Origin: Arthrobotrys musiformis
Lineage: Eukaryota > Ascomycota > Orbiliomycetes > Orbiliales > Orbiliaceae
DNA: 64,000 bases
Assembly (NCBI GenBank): GCA_036971715.1
Contig: JAVHJL010000007.1
Span: 558,001-622,000, forward strand
Direction: 5' to 3'
Both the position numbers and the translations under genes were made by a program. Under the pieces are notes generated by a model. It was not told where the DNA came from. It did no database searches and saw only the letters and a program-made list of their open reading frames with translations. Positions within the stretch are counted from its first letter, which is position 1. Every line of letters starts with the position of its first letter. This document shows, piece by piece, positions 1-10,100 of the stretch.

Positions 1-243
1 AAGAGCGAAATATAGAAAAATTAGACGTGGAGATCTACGTCGCTAACACCGCGAACCCGCTCCACAAACTACCTACGATAAGATCAATACAGACCCAAAT
101 AATGCATTAATGTAAATCTGTAACCAAAAGTGGATTGTGCACGTGGGCTTTAAGCTTGCTCCGATAGAGGCATCATAAAACCCAACCCGGCCATTAAATC
201 TATATTACTTTTCACCGCAAAACTCTTCAACAGAGAGGGAAAT
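1..243. other. left-edge non-coding stretch
   Basis: No gene is visible here. It lies directly upstream of the first gene and probably holds its promoter and part of its 5' leader. No clear TATA or other named element could be assigned. Confidence 0.4.
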
Positions 244-405
244 ATGGCTCTATTGCCTCTAACACTGTTATGTTGCGGCTTCCTCGAGAGGGCCCTCCCG
301 GGCTTCGTACGCTTCTTTTACCGTAAGCCTTTAGGAGGTCTACACGAGTATCTAGCGTCAGAGCCAGCATCCCGTAAATACAGAAAACAGGGCTCTAAAC
401 CATGA
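244..405 (+). CDS. upstream ORF overlapping the next gene's start
   Basis: A 53-codon ORF opens with ATG at 244 and ends with TGA at 403-405. The stop overlaps the start codon of the following 782-aa gene in an ATGA arrangement (ATG at 402). The peptide begins MALLPLTLLCCGF, which is hydrophobic, and ends with a basic tail. I recognise no family. It may be a regulatory uORF that lets ribosomes terminate and reinitiate at the main ATG, or it may be a chance ORF in the leader. An intron in the leader could also remove it. Confidence 0.35.
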   Translation: MALLPLTLLCCGFLERALPGFVRFFYRKPLGGLHEYLASEPASRKYRKQGSKP

Positions 406-2750
406 ACCAGCTAGAGAAATCACCCTACGATCCCACCCTCCGGTTGGAGCACGACTCCTCACCGGAGGAAAAACGCCACGAAACCCTGCGTATCACGTTC
501 ACCTACGCACTTCTAAACATCGTCTCCATCGCCCTAATCCACCTTCTGGTCTCCCCGATCCTCGCCCCCCACGAGTTCAACCAAGCCGTGAACTCAAAAG
601 TCGGCATGATTGTGTTCAAAATCTTCTGCGCCATTTGGACATTAATCACGGCTTTTTATAATTGCGTGTTGGGGACCTATAGTATCACCCGGCTCTATCG
701 AAAGTGGGAGAGAGAAGAGGCGGAAAGTCATTGGAATAGATACCGAGATCCCAAGGGTGAGATTAATGAGGAGAGAGAAGACGACGGTGATGATAAGACT
801 GAAGATTGGGGTGAAGCTGGACCTGGGTCGAAGTCATGGTTTATGAATAACAACCCGTATACGGCGGCGAGACGGACCCATTCTGGACAATTTGCGGCAG
901 TGAGAAGGAGTAGAAGGCTATCCCAACCCATGGAGCCATACCGTTTACACGCCGAGCACGAACCGATTATGGAAGAAACCGGTGATGGAGATATCGTTGA
1001 TGCAGTTGCAACGGAGGAAGATTTCAATCATTGGAAAGAACAAGCCGAAGACCGCAGGGTTAGTTTTCCAAATTTAAAGAGTCCTGGGGAAGGCAGTGTT
1101 TCGCGGCATGCGGAGGCGTATCCGTTCCCCAAAGACGAGCCGGATACCGCCCATAGTTCTACGACTACTTGGTCAAATTCTGCAACTTCGGCTGGAGAAT
1201 TCGCTAGGAAGCGTAAAAAGGGTAAGGGAAAGAAAAAAGGGAAAAAGAAAGAGGAGAGGCCGAAAGAGGGGCTCGAGTGCAGCTCGCCTACTTGTAGGAA
1301 GGCGAGGTATGGAGATGCCAGCGCGAGTTCCGGTTCATCGAGTTGGAATCTCTGTGCCAACTGCAGCTCTTCGTCGACGCCGTCGTGGGAAAAGGAAAAA
1401 CACCCTAAGGCTCGAAGAATGGCGAATCCAAACTCTCAATCTTTAAGTGGCTCTGGAGAAGGTTCATCAAAACAGCAAAGCGAGGCTTCAAGGGACCAAG
1501 ATGCAACGGGTGACACTTCGGATGAAGAAGACGAACCGGAACGGAAACCCAGCCAGAAGTCGAAATCTGGCGCATCTTCCGATAGAGAGGATTCCGACTA
1601 CGAACCCGTTCTTGAACAAACGAGGGTCATGAAAGATATTATGACGCACGGGTCATATTATGACCAACAAGCTGCCTTGCAGCATATGAATACTGCAATA
1701 TGGGCCGAAGTAGGAGATCATATGGAGAGGCGGGTTGAAATACAAGAACCCGCACCTCCTGCCAAAGACTCGCGGGGTGAAATGGCTAAGCCACCGCGGT
1801 GGTGGAGCTTTAGAAGGAGAAACCACCCTCTATCGGCTCCGGACGCTGACGTCGAGATGGCTGAACTAAAGGAGCATCAGTCTGAGCTCGTCTCGTACCC
1901 GGATGCCACCAAGGGAGAGCAGCCTGAGTCCAATCCGCGGACTCCAAACATTCACAAAACTAAGGAGACTCGCAAGAGACGGCTCCTAATCGGCCTGATC
2001 TTGACTATTTGTGCTGTTATGACAGTATTCCCGCCGTTTATCGCAATAGGTGGAGATGTCATCGCCCATGATTATCAATTCCACCACGCATGCGATCAAG
2101 CGCGCTGGGATATCCAGCTGGATGCCTCTGGCCTCCACCCAGAGCAGGACAACAGGTACAACAGAGCTATCTTCAAAGACCGCCGGGGCAAGGGCTACGA
2201 AAAAGAATTTATGATGAACCTCGAGGGTATGAGTACCTATGGGAACGGTCTCGATCTATCACTCGTAAACCAGAGGAGAGGCTATGTTTTCTACCTCAGC
2301 AAGAAGGACCTCGCGAACCAACCCGCCGGAGGCGAATCCGTTCGATTCCCATACCCGGTCGTGGTTGCATATGACATGCTTAAACACGCATATTATGCCC
2401 ATCACGACATCTCGAGAGATTTGAACGACGAAGGTTTCTTTGATAATGGGGCTTTTATGAACGGAACATTGGGCATTTTCCCGAGCGAGAGCATCTGGCT
2501 TGAAAAGAAGGAAAACGACGGATACTGTGGCCAGCCAAAGCGAGTTTTGAAGAACGGTGCCGACCAGAGGATCATATGGACGGTAGTCGACGATCGTAAG
2601 GACTGCACCGTGCTCAGGGTCTGTGCTTCGAACAAAGCCACGAGGCGCCAAGTTGTGGTTGCGACAGGAATGATTTTGCTTCGGTTGGCATTGTCGGCAA
2701 CCTGCTGCTCAGGCAAGGCCGGAGATTCGGGACCACAGGGAACTAGTTAA
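402..2750 (+). CDS. hypothetical multi-pass membrane protein, 782 aa
   Basis: This is one uninterrupted ORF from ATG 402 with no intron needed. Two hydrophobic segments lie near residues 31-52 and 68-92. A long polar loop follows, then a third segment near 527-551 after a basic KETRKRR stretch, and a weak fourth near 752-770. The loop is rich in Ser, Glu, Asp and Arg. It contains a strongly basic Lys/Gly/Arg run near 271-287 and cysteines at about 293, 298, 318 and 321 (CX4CX19CX2C), which might bind a metal. The region after the third segment looks folded and contains NGT and similar glycosylation sequons, suggesting a lumenal or extracellular domain. I do not recognise the family. The intron-free length is unusual beside its multi-exon neighbours. 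Confidence 0.7.
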   Translation: MNQLEKSPYDPTLRLEHDSSPEEKRHETLRITFTYALLNIVSIALIHLLVSPILAPHEFNQAVNSKVGMIVFKIFCAIWTLITAFYNCVLGTYSITRLYRKWEREEAESHWNRYRDPKGEINEEREDDGDDKTEDWGEAGPGSKSWFMNNNPYTAARRTHSGQFAAVRRSRRLSQPMEPYRLHAEHEPIMEETGDGDIVDAVATEEDFNHWKEQAEDRRVSFPNLKSPGEGSVSRHAEAYPFPKDEPDTAHSSTTTWSNSATSAGEFARKRKKGKGKKKGKKKEERPKEGLECSSPTCRKARYGDASASSGSSSWNLCANCSSSSTPSWEKEKHPKARRMANPNSQSLSGSGEGSSKQQSEASRDQDATGDTSDEEDEPERKPSQKSKSGASSDREDSDYEPVLEQTRVMKDIMTHGSYYDQQAALQHMNTAIWAEVGDHMERRVEIQEPAPPAKDSRGEMAKPPRWWSFRRRNHPLSAPDADVEMAELKEHQSELVSYPDATKGEQPESNPRTPNIHKTKETRKRRLLIGLILTICAVMTVFPPFIAIGGDVIAHDYQFHHACDQARWDIQLDASGLHPEQDNRYNRAIFKDRRGKGYEKEFMMNLEGMSTYGNGLDLSLVNQRRGYVFYLSKKDLANQPAGGESVRFPYPVVVAYDMLKHAYYAHHDISRDLNDEGFFDNGAFMNGTLGIFPSESIWLEKKENDGYCGQPKRVLKNGADQRIIWTVVDDRKDCTVLRVCASNKATRRQVVVATGMILLRLALSATCCSGKAGDSGPQGTS

Positions 2751-3378
2751 ATTTGCACTGTTTATTCATTCTGTGTTAATATACATGTATATGATATAAT
2801 ACGGGCCTAGTAAATGCGGAGTATTAAAGCTTGAAGCTTGGAGATATCATGTGCCTGTAGCTGGTCAACCTTGTTATAATCTGAAATAGTTGGTTTCAGT
2901 TCGAAGGATAATATTCAAACAAATAATATTTCAAGCAACTATCAAATCTGGAACACCCACTCCCAGGATTCCGTGATTCCCCTAGGCTATTACCCAAGAA
3001 CCGATAAACCAGTTTACTTTTTTAGCTAATGCGAGCTGGTAATGGGCGGGACGCATGGATATATGCATGTAACCAGCTCAAGCTGAGAAATCCCACCTGC
3101 CAAGAGTTCTGGGTTGCCAGCAAACTGGGAAGGTTCGGAAACATAAGCCACCCGTCACCGAACGAATTGCAGCGCTTGCTTGTGCACATGCGAAATCGCG
3201 CTCCAGTCGACCCGTTCCGCTGGCTTCCACTACCAGTATCACCATCCGGATCGGGGTCAAGGAATGCAGTAGTTTTGTCGGTGGTTTCTTTAACATTCAC
3301 CCTGCCATTCGCTTTTGTTCGTTTTTTTTCCTCACCAAGAAACCAGGTATCCTCGCTGCGCGACGATATAAATTATCA
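2751..3378. other. intergenic, no gene seen
   Basis: AT-rich downstream sequence of the 782-aa gene runs into the probable promoter of the AIM6-like gene. Short ORFs occur on both strands (for example 3029-3385 +) but lack family features, and I treat them as chance. An additional 5' exon of the AIM6-like gene could hide near 3029-3300. Confidence 0.4.
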
Positions 3379-4900
3379 ATGCTAGCGAAAGTGCCGCTCT
3401 TCGGTTTTTCTGCGCAAGATCGATCACGCATTCGAGAGCGATTCGCCCCACCTGGTTACGTCGGCTACTTGGTTTTCATGATGCTGTATGTGTGGATCGT
3501 AGTATACCCCCTGGCCTGGCGCGATGCCGGCCAACACTTTTATTTTTTTCTCCGAAAAATGTATATTGATATTGGTGTCGATATAGTATTCTCGCCTTGA
3601 TTGTCCAGTATTTGTTCGCCCTCGCTGATGGGCATGGGCCTCACGAAGACGATGAAGTAGCACCTTCTCCCGTGCACGGGGAAATCGTGAGCGTGGAGCT
3701 CACGTCATTGGATCACGTTGGGAAATTCGTCCAGGAATGGCCTGAGAAGAGTGGATTGTCGGATTATCCGTCCAGCTTCACTCGAGGTATCGAGCCAGTA
3801 AGTACTCAGTCCGGGATCATCTGACCTGATTTATATGCAAACTGGATCATGGTCCTGGGTTCGATCCATAAGAAGAATCGGGAGGCTGATATGTGATACT
3901 TTGTGCAGAAGAACATCCATTCCCACAATGACTATTGGCAGAAAGTTCCGTTCTACCAAGGTGAGGTCTAGGAACATTGGGAACTATCCAGGAGCAAGTT
4001 CGCTAACTCTAAGTGTATATGCAGGGCTTTCTGTTGGGGCGGTCTCGACCGAAGCTGATGTATGGGCGCATGATGGAGATCTCCTGGTAGGTACATTGTG
4101 TTAGAGACGGCCTTAGTGCATCTTTTGTTTCTATTCTAATTGAAGCAGATCGGCCACGAGAAAACTGCACTAGATGAAAAACGTACTTTTAGATCTCTCT
4201 ACATAGATCCAATCGTAGACGTCCTCGAGAAACAGAACCCGGTTACCGAATTTGTCAACAATACCCGATGGTAAGTTTAATCGCTTTGTTCTCCTGGGAT
4301 CTTCATTTCCTGAACTTAAATTTTATTATTAGTGGACCCTTTGACGAAAGCTGCTTCCAAACTTTGTATCTTTGGGTCGATCTTAAAACTGGTGCGGAGG
4401 AAACCTGGCCATTGGTTGATGCCCAACTTGCCCCTCTCCGCGAAAGGAACTGGCTCACAAGGTGGACTGGGAAAGCCGTAATCCCTGGACCTGTGACAGT
4501 GATTGGGACCGGCAGTTCGAACTGGGAGGTCCTCATTGTCAATAAAACTCGCCCGAGAGACTACTTTGTCGATGCTCCTCTTCTGAAAATTGGGACCGAG
4601 TCCGAGCAAATGCACCCGGACGGGAAAACTCCACTCTATGACAGCACATCAAGCCCCTTTGCCACATCCAGCCTCATCACAGCTGTCGGTTCCATCAAGG
4701 GGGAACTGAGCGAAAAGCAGCTGAAGCAAGTCCAAAAGTTGGTGAAAGCCGCTAAGGACCGAGGGATTTTGACAAGATTTTGGGAGACGCCGAACTGGCC
4801 GACGCGACGAAGGCACAATATATGGAGGCAGCTGCTTGATGTGCCGGTCGGCCTGTTGGGTGTCGACGATCTTGAAGACGCAGCGTACGGCGACTGGTAG
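3379..4900 (+). CDS. AIM6-like protein, phosphodiesterase (PLC-like) fold
   Basis: The model has six exons: 3379-~3498 (or 3501), 3609-3797, 3909-3960, 4025-4086, 4149-4270 and 4333-4900. All phases join and give about 370 aa. The N-terminus has a membrane segment (GYLVFMMLYVWIV). The core begins with HSHNDYWQKVPFY and continues with EADVWAHDGDLLVGH-type sequence split by introns, RSLYIDPIVDVL, LYLWVDLKTG and the C-terminal WETPNWPTRRRHNIW ... LLGVDDL. This order matches the 'altered inheritance of mitochondria protein 6' family, related to GDPD/PLC-like phosphodiesterases. The HND and E-x-D residues are those expected to be catalytic in that fold, but the substrate is unknown. The first intron is the least certain part, because two donors 3 nt apart keep frame. 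An upstream exon is possible. Confidence 0.82.
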
Positions 4901-7519
4901 ATATTCAATTTCCTATTGTTTGATTTACGGGATAAATAGATTGAACGGACCCACATGGCTGGTAGTTACAGGCCTTTGGGAAAAGTTTAAAGCTTAGACT
5001 TAAAAACTAGAAACTAGTGCGATAATAGAACCAAACTCTTGTCACACTTTTAGTGTAGTAATTGATAATGAATTAATCCCAGCTAACTAAAAGCTGGAAC
5101 CTGCAAAAATCTCTACTACGTACGCAATATACTTGTGGATCCACTCGCCGGGGTTGATGGCCTCTTCTGGAATTTAGTCCCGAATGAAAAGAAGCCTTGT
5201 CTTTCTGGGTTTGGGGTTGACGTCTGATAATGAAGCAATTTCACAGCACGCCGTGCGATGCCATGCTAGCTGGCGCTTGAGGCCCCTCAGGAGCTCATTT
5301 CACATGCGCACTTATGCGTTCGGCCCAATGCGATCTAAGGAAGTCGGGAAATCTCCCAAAATGTTAGTGGTAGCGTGCGACCACGTTGGCAAAGGCCCAC
5401 CCATATGATCTTGTGGCTAATCAACACACCATGGCCTGCCGACTAGTCCAGTACACCATCTAATCGCCCACCCCCAGGTTTTTGGGTCCAACTTTCCAAG
5501 ACCAGAAGAAATCATGTATCTGCCTGCGTATAGACGCATTTGTCCTGGTTGGATCCAACATTTTGGTACCGACCGCGGCCATGCAACATCTGTTACACAA
5601 GACCTCTCGATGTAGACGCCGGACCAGGTGCTCGAAGACGACATCGCTCTAATACAAAAAATACAACACCACAAGAATATATCCCTCAGATATCAAAGTC
5701 TAAAGAAATTTATGCAGCCGACATTCGTTCCGGGTTTGCTGATTATCTGGCCAGTTCATTATCGGGCTTACCCCTCCTCGGCCTTAGCTGTTGATTTGGT
5801 CCCCACATTTTTCCAGTGGTCCTGCCAAAAAATTACGCTAACGTAATGGAAATGTCCGTCATTTTTTTTTCTGGGGACCGGGATCAATCACTTTCGATTT
5901 CTTGCTGTCAACCTGATTCTTCGGGTCCTCGTCATATCTGAATCAAACGGGTGGCCCTTGTTTGCCGTCCGCTAGCGTCATTTGGACCATGCTTATGGGA
6001 CCCAAATACCCAAACAATTGAGGCGATCACCTTCGCTATCACCAAAAGCGAAATGGTTGACAACTTAGAGGGAAAAAAAAAAAAAAAAAAAGAGAGGAAG
6101 GCAGATGCGCTGGCAAAAGAATCCCTTTCCAACGAAAAGTGGAGAATATTTGAAGCAAGTCCATCCCAAGTATCACTCCAAGGCTCCGTCCGCCGAACTC
6201 CTTCGTGTGAACATGCGCACGTTTAGCGCGCGAACCAGCGACAAAAAGATACGACCTGCATGGTTGAGGTTGCCTCCGGTTCATGCAGGTATTACATTCT
6301 CCTCAAACATCATTTTCGTCATTGTTCTTTTCCTTATGTGCGGTCTCGCCAGTTTGCACGAAAATCATTAGAAGTCACCTGCAGATAAAGACTGTAGCAA
6401 GGAGGGGGTGTATCCACAGTTGGGCGAAAGGCCTGTTCAGCTTGAACGCCTGTCGACTCATTGTTGCAGGAATAGAACTCCGAAGGAGCATCTGGGACGC
6501 TCTTCGCTGTAAAGAAGTCCCGGTCCACAATGTCATTGTCGTATTCGTCTACAGAGACTGCAGATGCATATGGCCTCGAGATGAGGGTCCATACACCTGC
6601 CGCGGATGATGCATGGTGCTTCCGGTCCGCTTTGGGCGAATGCGCAAAAGAGGCACAGAAGAAGATATCCATCCCAGCTGCCATTTTCCGACAGCTTCCT
6701 CGACGTGGATGTGTCTCAAGACCTGTATTGCCCTGTCAGGGCAAGCATCCAAGTCGAAGTGCAGCTGCCAAACATTATAAATGTAATATCAGCCAAGGTA
6801 TCATTCTGGATGAATATTTAGCCGAAGACAATAGAAATCCCTCTGTTATTTCGCGACGGCTGTTCTTCGAATAGACGCTAGAAAGAAAAACCCACACTCC
6901 ACACTAGCAGCCTCGCATATGCGCGTAGTTGTCACAAGTGGGCATAGCGTGTCTACCTAGGATCTATCGGAGCCCACAATGTAGAGAATGGAATAAGATG
7001 GAGCAGAAAGAAGAAAAAAAATATGTCTAGCAAAAGTAAAAAATAGAATTCATGATACAGCACTATGGACACCTCCCTTCTAGCAATATTAGGATAGCCC
7101 TGATCCCAACAAGTACGGACGAAACCCCACCAGTCCACGGACTGGCGTTTGTCCTAATAACAAAAATATGAAATGAAACTGTATCATTTTTTTCTTTTGA
7201 TTTCCCCCTACCAAAAGCTGCTGCGATGACATGGCCCACATCTTGCGGGATGAGATTTCCGACGAGTAAACTTATAAAGGCGACCCGGGTGCCATTAGTT
7301 AGTCGCATATAAACCTTGGACTTGGGACTATATCCTTTCAGTCGAGCTACTAGCCATAGGCGCTTGTCAATCAGCACCTTCTCGTGTTTTTATACCCTAT
7401 ACATTTATATTCCATATTGTTCTCCGAGTTTTAGAGGGTCAAGCTTTTCTTAGACCATCCGATCTTTATATCTTCCTATCATATAATATTTACCAGTCCT
7501 TTCGACACTATTACCCAAA
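4901..7519. other. 2.6 kb intergenic region
   Basis: No supported gene is seen. A poly-A run of about 19 nt lies at 6073-6091. Small ORFs occur on both strands. The best is a 116-aa minus ORF at 6334-6684, which has an ATG but no recognisable features. The right end (about 7380-7519) is AT-rich and probably holds the promoter of the dehydrogenase gene. Confidence 0.4.
6073..6091. repeat. poly-A homopolymer
   Basis: An uninterrupted A run of about 19 nt in intergenic DNA. No function is inferred. Confidence 0.9.
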
Positions 7520-8735
7520 ATGGCCAAGGGAGAAAGGAAGATGTCGTTCCTTAAGAAAGCAAAGGCAAAAGCCGCAATTAAATATAATGCCCTAATGATC
7601 GTTGGAGTTCGAGTATTTTTAGCCAGACGCCTTTCTCACCAAAAACTCAATACCGTGGACCTCACCGGTAAACTAGCTATAGTCACCGGTAGCAATGCGG
7701 GATTGGGCAAGGCAACGGCTCAATACTTCGCAGAGATGGGGGCCACCGTCTATATGGTCTGTCGCAATGTCGAGAAGGCGGAAGCGGCGAAGCAAGATAT
7801 CCTTAAAGCTGTACCCACGGCTTCCCTCCACATTATCCAACTTGATACCTCGACAATAGAAAACTGCCGCAAGTTTTGCGAAGACTGGGCTGCTAATGGT
7901 GGGAAAACTATTGATATACTCTTCCACAATGCCGGCATTGGGTGCCCTCCTAACCCAGAGAGCGTCTTCGGGTCCGACGGCTTCGAGCACATGTATATGA
8001 CGAATTTCCTCTCGAACGTCGTTCTCACACATGGCTTGGAAAAATTCTTCGCCCCAGATGCCACTGTTGTTATGACATCCTCACCGGGTGTCTACGTTGC
8101 AGAGCTCTCCTCTGACTTCGCAAAGCAATCGACAAAGGACTACATGGAGCCAGGATACCACTACGCTAAAGCCGCCCACCCAAAGCCCGCATACAGCGTC
8201 ATTTACAGCAGCGGAAAACACATGCAATTAATCTTCGCCAAAAACCTAATGACGAAGTGGAGAGCCGAAGGCAAGGGTTACACCGCCCATGCTTATAATC
8301 CAGGATACGCCGATTCCGACTTCTTCTCGAAGGAAGGAGTGAAGGGGGCGAAGAGAAAGGACGACCCGATCTGGTGGCTCTTGACTACGCTTAAATCGCC
8401 AATGCCAGCCGCGGAGGGTTGCAAAACCGGAGTCATGCTGGCTATCGATAAGAGCAAGAAGGTTACCGATAAATCCGGGTACTTGTGGGATAGGATGAAG
8501 TGGAGGACTAGTCCTGTAAGTGTTGTTTTATCCTTTCGAAGCCACCAGGAGTGTTGTATTATTATACCACGTACTAATTGGAATGTAATAGATCCAACTT
8601 TATGACGATGACTTCCTTGAGAGAATGTGGGATAGATGGTGCCTCGATACAGGCATCGAGTGGTCTCTGCACCCTCAGGAATCTACCACCGCCTCCAAAG
8701 CTAGTGTTGATGAACCCATTTCTGAGAAGAACTAA
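7520..8735 (+). CDS. short-chain dehydrogenase/reductase (SDR), protochlorophyllide-reductase-like
   Basis: Two exons, 7520-8515 and 8592-8735, are joined across a GTAAGT...ATAG intron in phase 0, giving 379 aa. The Rossmann cofactor motif TGSNAGLGKATA lies near residues 57-68. The NAG motif is in HNAGIG, and the active-site YSSGK (YxxxK) follows a Ser-rich strand. A basic, partly hydrophobic N-terminal extension precedes the fold. The C-terminus (LWDRMKWRTSP | IQLYDDDFLERMW) is typical of fungal SDRs annotated as light-dependent protochlorophyllide reductase homologues. Fungi lack chlorophyll, so the real substrate is unknown. NADP(H) use is likely from the family but not shown here. Met at 7541 is an alternative start. 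Confidence 0.88.
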
Positions 8736-10100
8736 AGGATGGCATCTGGTTTTTTCAGGCCTCGCGTTCTAATGCATGCACCTGACCACGGTGCCGCATT
8801 ACGGGTCCTTAAGAATCCTATCGTCTGGGTTATCGAGACATACTTGAGGCTCATTACGAGTTATGATGATATGACCTTTTCTTTCCGACCACTCCGATGT
8901 TTACCCCTTCATCATCCTTTTCTTTCCGCTTTAGCGTTCATGATCAGCCTTTTCAGCCCTTTCAGCCCTTTTAGCATGCATTGATTGCTTTGCGTTTTGA
9001 CTATATATACTTTTTCGTGTTTCATCTTGGCGGCAGGCTCCAGAAACTGTGCCAGCACTTTTCTTATCATTTCCTATCTACATTGTTGTTTCCTTTTTCT
9101 CTATCTCCTTTGCATTGGTCAGCGGTTTCTCATTTTCAGGAGGTACTTACAACTGGTTGGGACTGGATATGGGACGGGAAGGATAATAGGGTTTGGGATT
9201 TCCTTATATAATATACTTACAAACCAAAACATTTTCCTACAAGGCCACTTGGCTTTTGCTCCTTGCACCTTTGGTTCTCAAACTTCCGTGAATTTCATCA
9301 GCCCTATAGCTATGGGCTTATGCAGACCGTAAGCGGTGGCATTCAGGCCTCGCGTTTGTCACATGTCCGTTGCGATGTATGGTTTTGAATCCTCTTGTGG
9401 GGGTTACAACCTCTGCGAAATTATAAGGCTTTGAATATATCTTTAGTTCGCAGCTCATAGTAGGCGTGTCAGCGATATATCTATAAATGAACGTGATCGA
9501 ACCAGAGTTAATCTATTGCTAGTATGATATAATAATACATTAAAGACCGAAAAAGCAGATCCTTGAGGTATAGGTATTGATTTAGTTGTGAGATTATTTT
9601 TTAAAAGAAGCCCAGTATAACCCAATATAATTATAAGCAAATACCCCAATAAACGCCCGCACCAACGCTAAATGACCGTTGAAAGAAGTACAGAGACATG
9701 TGGCAAAGTGTCGGATGCAAAAAACTTTTTCAGGTGTGTATATATTCGTAGATAGCGTGTATCCTGTTGAGGATGCAAAGCGAAGGCAAGAATTGAACAA
9801 AAGGAAAGAAAAACGCAGGTCATATGCTTCAGCTGATTAAAAAACTCGCGAAGGTTAAAAAAATGATGGAAAGAATGCAGGAACGCCTTTGGGAACGCCG
9901 TTGAAATATCATCATGTTTGTTGGATTTTTTTGGTTATAGGAAAAAAGTGTTGGTAAGACGGGGGAATGTTCGACTCGTGGATATCTCAGCATGCACAAA
10001 TGTCTGCAGCTGCGTCGGTGGGGCCTTTTAAACACAGCCCACCAACATGTAACGTTGGTGTGGTGTATTGCCCCCGAAATTTGAAATTCAAGGTTTCATC
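8736..10100. other. convergent intergenic region
   Basis: The region lies between the 3' ends of the SDR gene (+) and the Ca2+-ATPase gene (-). It is T- and A-rich with no supported ORF. A short imperfect tandem of cagccctttt/cagcccttt lies near 8945-8975. It presumably holds both 3' UTRs and terminators. Confidence 0.4.

Noticed and set aside
3845..3875. tRNA B-box-like sequence (gggttcgatcc)
   Set aside because: It lies in an intron of the AIM6-like gene. No A-box or cloverleaf could be formed around it.
6334..6684. 116-aa minus-strand ORF with an ATG, possible small secreted protein
   Set aside because: No clear signal peptide, no family motifs, no supporting splice structure, and it is surrounded by equally long chance ORFs.
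7063..7377. 104-aa minus-strand open frame with hydrophobic stretches
   Set aside because: It begins with GTG and is AT-rich intergenic sequence. No ATG or exon partner was found.
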